Assembly: GCA_025084515.1 (NCBI GenBank) | Contig: JAJAGP010003176.1 | Coordinates: 1 to 64,000, forward strand | Source: Ancistrus triradiatus | Lineage: Eukaryota; Chordata; Actinopteri; Siluriformes; Loricariidae | Length of the DNA stretch: 64,000 nucleotides | Direction: 5' to 3' | Shown here: piece by piece, positions 58,487 through 64,000 of the stretch | How the letters are laid out: each line of letters begins with the position of its first letter | Numbering within the stretch: the first letter of the stretch is position 1 | Notes under the pieces: generated by a model | Told to the model about the DNA's origin: nothing | The model's database searches: none | The model's input: the letters and a program-made list of their open reading frames with translations, nothing else | Made by a program: the position numbers and the translations under genes

Positions 58487-59929
58487 AGGAGCTGCGACTG
58501 GCCTGTTTGTAAGATAATGCGAAATAAGGAACAAAAATCATGAGAAAAAAAAACAGAGGATGTGGCCTAGCGATCAGGTGATGGAAACCACGTAGGTTTA
58601 TTTACGCTCAATTTTGGTTGTCTGTTCTTTTTTGTGTTGGATCAACCAGAGGCTCAGACCCTGGGGCAGCTATGAATACGTGATACATCGCCCCCCCTCC
58701 TGGAGTTGACTGGGGGCTTTTACTCTCATCTATCAATGGTGACTTTGCACTTTTGCTCACGTTTGGTGTTTCATCTTACCGTTGCCATCACAGTTCCCTT
58801 TAAAACCAGTCTGTCTGAAGCCCAGGCATGCCAGCACCTGCACCAGTACTGAAGGGTAGCTTCCAAGAGCCTTTTTAAGAGCTCTGGTTTTTGTAAACAA
58901 CGAGGCACTATTTTCTTTCCATCTCATCCCCTGGTGTGCTGCTGTAGTCAGGTTTTGACCTCTCTCCCTGGGCTTCAGTTTGACCGACCCAAAGTTTTTA
59001 GAAGTCCTCTTTCGGTATGCCGTTGGTCTGGAAATTGTGTCATTCTCTTCGCCATGGCTTCCATTGTCCACACTGTGACAGGGACGCCATCATATTCGTA
59101 GCTTTCAACAGGGGAGGGATTCCTCTCTTTCATGGATGAATGTCATTTTGGAAAAAAAAAAGTTGAAAAATTGATTTCAAGTCCTTGTGTCACACCAAAA
59201 GAAAGATGTAGCGCTGCTGTCCGGCTCTCTTAGACAGCTTAGAAAAGACAATGAATGCACTTTTGACATTTAGATTGCATGGGATGTTCATTTTAAAATG
59301 GTCACATTCCAACATTTTGAATGTCCTTACTCGTTTCTGTTCTTTTTTTTGTTCTCTGCTTCAATCATAGTCATTCTGCTTTATCCCAAGAAAACATTTT
59401 CATTTCAGACCAGGGCCAAGTGCTCCAAAAGGGTTGTAGTAAAATGACCATGAGCTGATATTGATACAGTTTTAAGATGATTTTAACACTACAATCTCCT
59501 TTGGAAATTGGCTTGGGACGACCTTGCGATTTTAACTTTCCAAGCATTTTAAGCAGACCAAGTTGTGCAAGAGTAGCTCTTTGCTTATATTATGGTCAAA
59601 GTGACAGGGATATGTGGAGACGGTCTGGATGACCCTGCACTGGCTGCCTCTAAGTGCTGTGTGTGTGCTGGAGAAACGAGAACCATCATTTTTGGAGAAT
59701 TGCACCCAATCTACCCGGACTGGTTAGGCTAGACAGTTCCTGTGCCTCTTATGAAGGGAAAAGGCACTTTTTCCCAATTTTCCTCATATTGCACACTGAA
59801 GCACAGGGCTCACCCCATGAACATCCCAGTGTCCACTTACAGCAGATGGACGTAGAAGGTGCCAGTTTGGGCCGGCGGTTACACTAGGCACGGCACGGCG
59901 ACATATCATATCCCTCCTCAGGCAGACTT

Positions 59930-59988
59930 GGGGAGGGGGGGGGGTCACACCAGACCAGGGCAGCTACAATCCCCTCCCCCGACCCCCC
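59930..59988 (+). other. G-tract / C-tract hairpin candidate
   Basis: A 15-base G-run with one A (59930-59944) and C-rich tracts (59971-59988) can pair across a loop of roughly 26 bases. Alternatively the G-run could take part in a G-quadruplex. It lies within the predicted btg1 3' UTR. Confidence 0.55.
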
Positions 59989-61498
59989 CTTCTCCTCTAA
60001 CACCACACGCTCACTGAATACCAGCCAGCAGGTACACTTCTGAGTGCACTCCAGACACACCGAGCCTTATCTGAGTGAGAGGAGGGTGAAAGAGACCAGT
60101 GTTGGGGGCACTGTCTAGCTTCTGGTCATGGTGCTGCCGATGGATCCATGTTAAATCTGTTTACAAGAGATCAGATATGCACTGGTGGGGCAGGCTGTGT
60201 CCGTGTGTGTTCGTGTGTATGTATATGTTAATGGGTCCTAGCCTTGGCTCTTAAGTGGCTGAGGGAGTGTGCTGATGATCAGTCCTCTGTGTGCTTATGC
60301 CTGTGATCCTAGACCATCATAGCTAATGAAGCCAGGTCATTGACGCACTGCCCCCTCTTTTCGCCCTCATCCGTTCTCCGCTCTCCATTAGCCCTTTCTA
60401 CTCTGTTGAACAACAGCACACGGCTTAGTCAGTAATTCTTATCTTTAAACATGGGCTGATGCAATTTCACACGGCACGTTAGAGGAGACAGCGTTGTGTT
60501 ACTACATTAAGTGAATGAGCTATGCTTAGGATGTTGCCTTGCTGTCCTGCCTTTAAATAGCATTCGCAAACAGTCAGACAGCAGCTTTTCCCCAGCTCTT
60601 CAGTGAGAATCAGCCAAAATCTGGTGGTCTTAAACCAATTCGAATGGACAATTCGAACGTTATGAACCTACGACTGAAAATGACTACTCCCCTTCTCCAC
60701 AGGAGCCCCTTTTGAGTTCCGACAGGGTTAGCGCAAAAAGGCTTCAGTGGTATTGTGAATGCGTGATATCGAAATATCTGGAGGCGAAAACAGCACATGA
60801 AATGCACTGATATGCTACACATTGAAGTTATGTGATATAGAGATGTGAAAAGTCTCAACTGGAATGTATTGCCAAACTCAGGCCTCAGACATTCAGACCC
60901 TTTGGGGGAAGTGCATGTTAAGATGTGAAAAATGGAAGGGAATTCTCTGGTTCATGTTTCATCAGTCCTTTCAGCATTGACTAAAATTATTGTCACTTTC
61001 ACATTTGGGGTGTTTTGCCTATTTGTAGAATGTATTGTAATTGTACAACGTATAGTAGAATACCTACCTTACATTAGACATGGAAAGTGCCAATAATTTG
61101 TATTTGGAGGTGTGTAGGTGTGTTCCTTTTTGTATTTCATATTCTACCACATGTTGCTCTTTCAAGAGTGAAGCCATTTGTGTGAGGAGTGTTGGCGAGG
61201 ACCAAAGTTGTTTTGGTGTAAAATAGTTTCCATTGTCTGTGCTGATCATATCCTTTGTTGATTTTTTTCTTTCTTTTTTTTGTTCTTAAAAACAAACAAA
61301 CAAAAATCCAGAAAAACTGAGCTACCCAAAAGCTGTCTCTATATTGTGATCTCCAGTCAGTACATCATTTATTGTTTTTTTCCTGCTATTTGGGTATGTT
61401 GTAATGAACTGCTGTAAATTTGTACAGTTCATGTAAATCGATTGTGCTGAAGTTGTATAGATTTCTATATTTTGGAAGAAAAGTTTTTTTTCCTCTGT

Positions 61499-61504
61499 AA
61501 TAAA
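61499..61504 (+). terminator. btg1: Polyadenylation signal of btg1
   Basis: AATAAA in the context ctgtaataaaagatttcc, with a T-rich element just upstream (aagttttttttcc) and GT/T-rich sequence downstream. No earlier canonical AATAAA is seen after the stop codon. Confidence 0.8.
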
Positions 61505-61524
61505 AGATTTCCTATCTTGGCATT

Positions 61525-62430
61525 GTTTCCCAGAAACTCTGGTCTTATTCTTTACCAATTAACATTCCACCCTTTATTGTGCTCACTTGTTCTCAGAAAG
61601 CATCATGAAAACAAGGTCGGTGGAGGAAATGGTCCATTCTTCTGAAGCTGCTCACAGGAAAAGGCAAGCATTAGATGGGAAAACCATGAGAGGAAATTCT
61701 AGCTGTTTTACCTGACTGACAAGTTACAGACACGCACTATTTCAGTACTTGCAGTGTAACAAACCTTTTATGGTCACTTTTTATAAGGTATGTATGTAAA
61801 AAAAGTAAAGGCTTAGTAAAAATAGTAATGAATGGAAATCTAAAGCTGCCAGGTCTTGACAGCATCTCTGAGATCGGAGCTTAAACACACTTGACACTAG
61901 ACAACAGTGCTTGCCCATATCATGTTGATTTATAAACGGAACAAAACCAGCTGTTCCAAAACTATTTTTTGCTGTAATTGTAATGTTTCTGCCTTTAGCT
62001 CAAAAACAGAACAGTCTTTATGTGCCAAAAAGTGTTATAAGACATTTGTAGTTATGAGTCTCGCACAGAAAAAAAATAACAATACAAACTTTAATTGAAG
62101 TAAATGCACACTGAAAGAAAATCTCTGAAAAAAATGGGCATGTCTTAGCATTTTCTTGCCATTTCGCAGTGCATATTTGACCTTTTTAATAATTCTTTAG
62201 TAAAATCTAGGGACTTTCAAACTGTTTTCAGTTTGAAATTCATATATATTCATATTCATATATATACATGGGTCAAATTCTCTTATTCTCTTCTCTCAGT
62301 ATGGGAAAAACAAGACAACATACTATTCAAATAAGAGTATAAGTCGGGAATGGCTTTATAAAAATAGCCACTTGCCTGAAAATACCAGCGTATCTACAGT
62401 TCCAATCAGCTGCAGCTGTGATAAGCTTCC
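61525..62430. other. Intergenic downstream of btg1
   Basis: AT-rich, no recognised feature. Confidence 0.5.
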
Positions 62431-63175
62431 TTGGCAGTCACAGTGAGGAGGATTTTGAAGCTACAAAATCTACAAGGATCACTGTTTGAGTTACAGACAG
62501 AAAGTAACATCTTGGTGTCACCAAGACTACAAAGTACCATCAGATGCCACCACCGTTCCAACGGATTATTTGGATTATGCCTTTACTGTCATCTAACCAC
62601 AAATGTTAGCACCGGGGGTTTGCTAAACACTACTGGGACTGGGATTGTGATCTATGGTCAGATGAAACAAAATTTGAGCTCAAGGTGAGCTTGGTGTAAA
62701 ACAGGATGACTACACTGAACCTGACGCTCACTGTTAAGTATGGTGTAGGGTTTTTGGAAGGCTATTTTTTCCTGCAAAGATAAATAAGATAAACCTTTAT
62801 TAGTCCCACAGTGGGGAAATTTACAAGGCCCTGGGAACCTTGGACCACCATGGACACCATGAAAAACCAGGATGTATTATAATTCCTCTGCCAAGAAAAG
62901 AAACATGGAGACTGTGAACCAAAACATATGTCCAGTGAATACAAAATAAAGCTTCTGCCATCGCTATCTCAGTCCCCTGATCTAAACCCCTTAGAAAAAC
63001 TGTGGGGTGAGCTAAAGTGGAGAGAGCACAAGCCATGGCTAGGGCCCAGGATGATTTGGAGAGATTCTGTAAAGAGGAATGGTCTCATTTTCCCTGTTCT
63101 GCATTCTCAAACCTTACAAGATGTTCTTACTGTGAGAGGTTGTACACAGTAATTGTTACACATGTGGTTTAGTTA
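62430..63175 (+). pseudogene. Ancient Tc1-like transposase relic
   Basis: Scattered motifs in several frames: DLWSDETKFEL near 62651 (first catalytic Asp), LTLTVKYG near 62725, and SSEYKIKLLPSLSQSPDLNP plus LEKLWGELKW at 62931-63030 (third acidic residue region). The QQDN region is unreadable. A short retroposon-like piece (aacctttattagtcccacag) interrupts it at about 62778-62823. This is among the most decayed Tc1 remnants in the window. Confidence 0.75.
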
Positions 63176-63179
63176 AATA

Positions 63180-63890
63180 AATTTCTCTATGAGAGATTTT
63201 TTAATTCTCAGTCTCAATTTACTTCAGTTACAGTTTGGATTTTTCTCATTTTTGCACTGTGGGATTAATTCAGCAAGAGGTGAATTTCTTATAACTCATT
63301 TTACTCATCTTTACCAGGGGTGGGAACAGTTGTAGAGGGGACTGTAAGTGCTAATTGTTTTCAGCTTATTCAATATTGCAAAGCACTGACTCAGATGTAA
63401 AAGTACCTTGTAATACGTCTGGAAAGTAAGTGATAGATGGAAAGTATTTAAAAGAGACGGGTCTGTTTTTGAGTACATATGTGTGTCTTATCCTGTTCTG
63501 TCGTCTGTGAGTAATCCAGAACAACCAGTGGCTGTTACAGCTTTTAGACTGATTGACTCAAGCACGTCTTACTAACCTTATTTTCACTTTTAGCTAAACA
63601 TAGCATAAAAACTGAGGCTTATTAGGTATGAAAGCCAGTAACATTACAGTAGATATGCATCTTGCTTGAACATTACTACTTGCTTTCTTATCTTGCGAAA
63701 TTAATGTCTGTAATGCTTAAAGGCTGTGGTAATGCAGGTGATGCAGACTGCTGTGCAGTGCAACACTGAAGTGCGTATCTACAAATTGCATTTAGCACAT
63801 GTTTGACATTAAATAGTTTTCACAAGAAACAAGCCACTGATTTCTTAACACAAGACAGATTTTGCAAGCTCACGGCATTGTCCCTAATAC
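63180..63890. other. Intergenic, no gene recognised
   Basis: AT-rich spacer, nothing recognised. Confidence 0.5.
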
Positions 63891-63892
63891 AC

Positions 63893-64000
63893 ACTCACTG
63901 ATCACTTTATTAGGTACACCTCCTTGTTTCTACACTCCATTTTATCAGATCCACTTAGCATATGGAAGCACATTGTAGTTCCACAATTACAGACTGTAGT
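63893..64000 (+). mobile_element. Terminal repeat of a Tc1/IS630-like element (family E)
   Basis: cactgatcactttattaggt plus acacctccttgtttc is the end sequence whose reverse closes the element at 29250-29765. The element continues beyond the window. Confidence 0.65.

Larger units (their letters stand above)
58487..61520 (+). other. btg1: 3' UTR of btg1 (predicted)
   Basis: About 3.0 kb from the stop codon to the first good polyadenylation signal. It contains no recognised transposon. Notable parts are a G-tract/C-tract pair at 59930-59988 and AT-rich sequence over the last 500 bp. The short ORFs on either strand (for example 59654-59887) have no domain. Confidence 0.75.

Overview
This is a vertebrate, almost certainly teleost, genomic window. 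It is AT-rich and intron-bearing, and it is packed with repeats typical of fish: several Tc1/mariner families, tRNA-derived SINEs, RTE-like and L2-like LINE fragments, and hAT-, pogo- and PIF/Harbinger-like non-autonomous elements. The species cannot be fixed from sequence alone.

Only one host protein-coding gene can be supported: btg1 (B-cell translocation gene 1, a BTG/Tob anti-proliferative protein). It lies on the + strand at 54707-58486 with two coding exons (54707-54851 and 58080-58486) split by a 3.2 kb intron. It has a CpG-rich promoter with CCAAT boxes, a TATA box at 54425 and a palindromic CRE at 54491. A roughly 3.0 kb 3' UTR ends at an AATAAA at 61499. The 5' UTR holds one upstream ORF that overlaps the main start and stops exactly on the second in-frame Met.

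Layout. 1-3.2 kb: end of a Tc1 copy, then a 5'-truncated RTE-like LINE (minus). 3.8-5 kb: SINE, Tc1 remnant and a 570 bp hAT-like element nested in that remnant with an 8 bp target duplication. 5.4-6.6 kb: second Tc1 copy and a SINE. 9.5-13.3 kb: two more Tc1 families, one nearly full length. 14.3-17.2 kb: further Tc1 fragments. 19.4-21.9 kb: a TCGG-rich repeat and a Tc1 remnant interrupted by a pogo-derived MITE. 23 kb: interspersed-repeat 3' region. 25.7-28.3 kb: anomalous GC-rich, noisy sequence running into a mosaic Tc1 copy, which I suspect is poorly resolved assembly. 28.3-31.8 kb: half copy of a palindromic repeat, a degenerate minisatellite, another Tc1 relative, an hAT-like element and an internally deleted Tc1. 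33-37.4 kb: SINEs, RTE tail, second pogo MITE and an L2-like LINE. 39.2-42.5 kb: two more Tc1-like copies. 44-47.1 kb: a 2.6 kb palindrome whose right arm carries a nested 893 bp element. 48.6-51.3 kb: Tc1 copy, SINE and LINE end. From about 52 to 62.4 kb, around btg1, I recognise no transposon. 62.4-64 kb: an old Tc1 relic and a terminal repeat at the window edge.

All transposase and reverse-transcriptase reading frames seen are broken, truncated or both. I found no convincing undescribed gene system. The most informative structures are the nested insertions with readable target duplications, the large palindrome with its built-in empty site, and the uORF/alternative-start arrangement of btg1.
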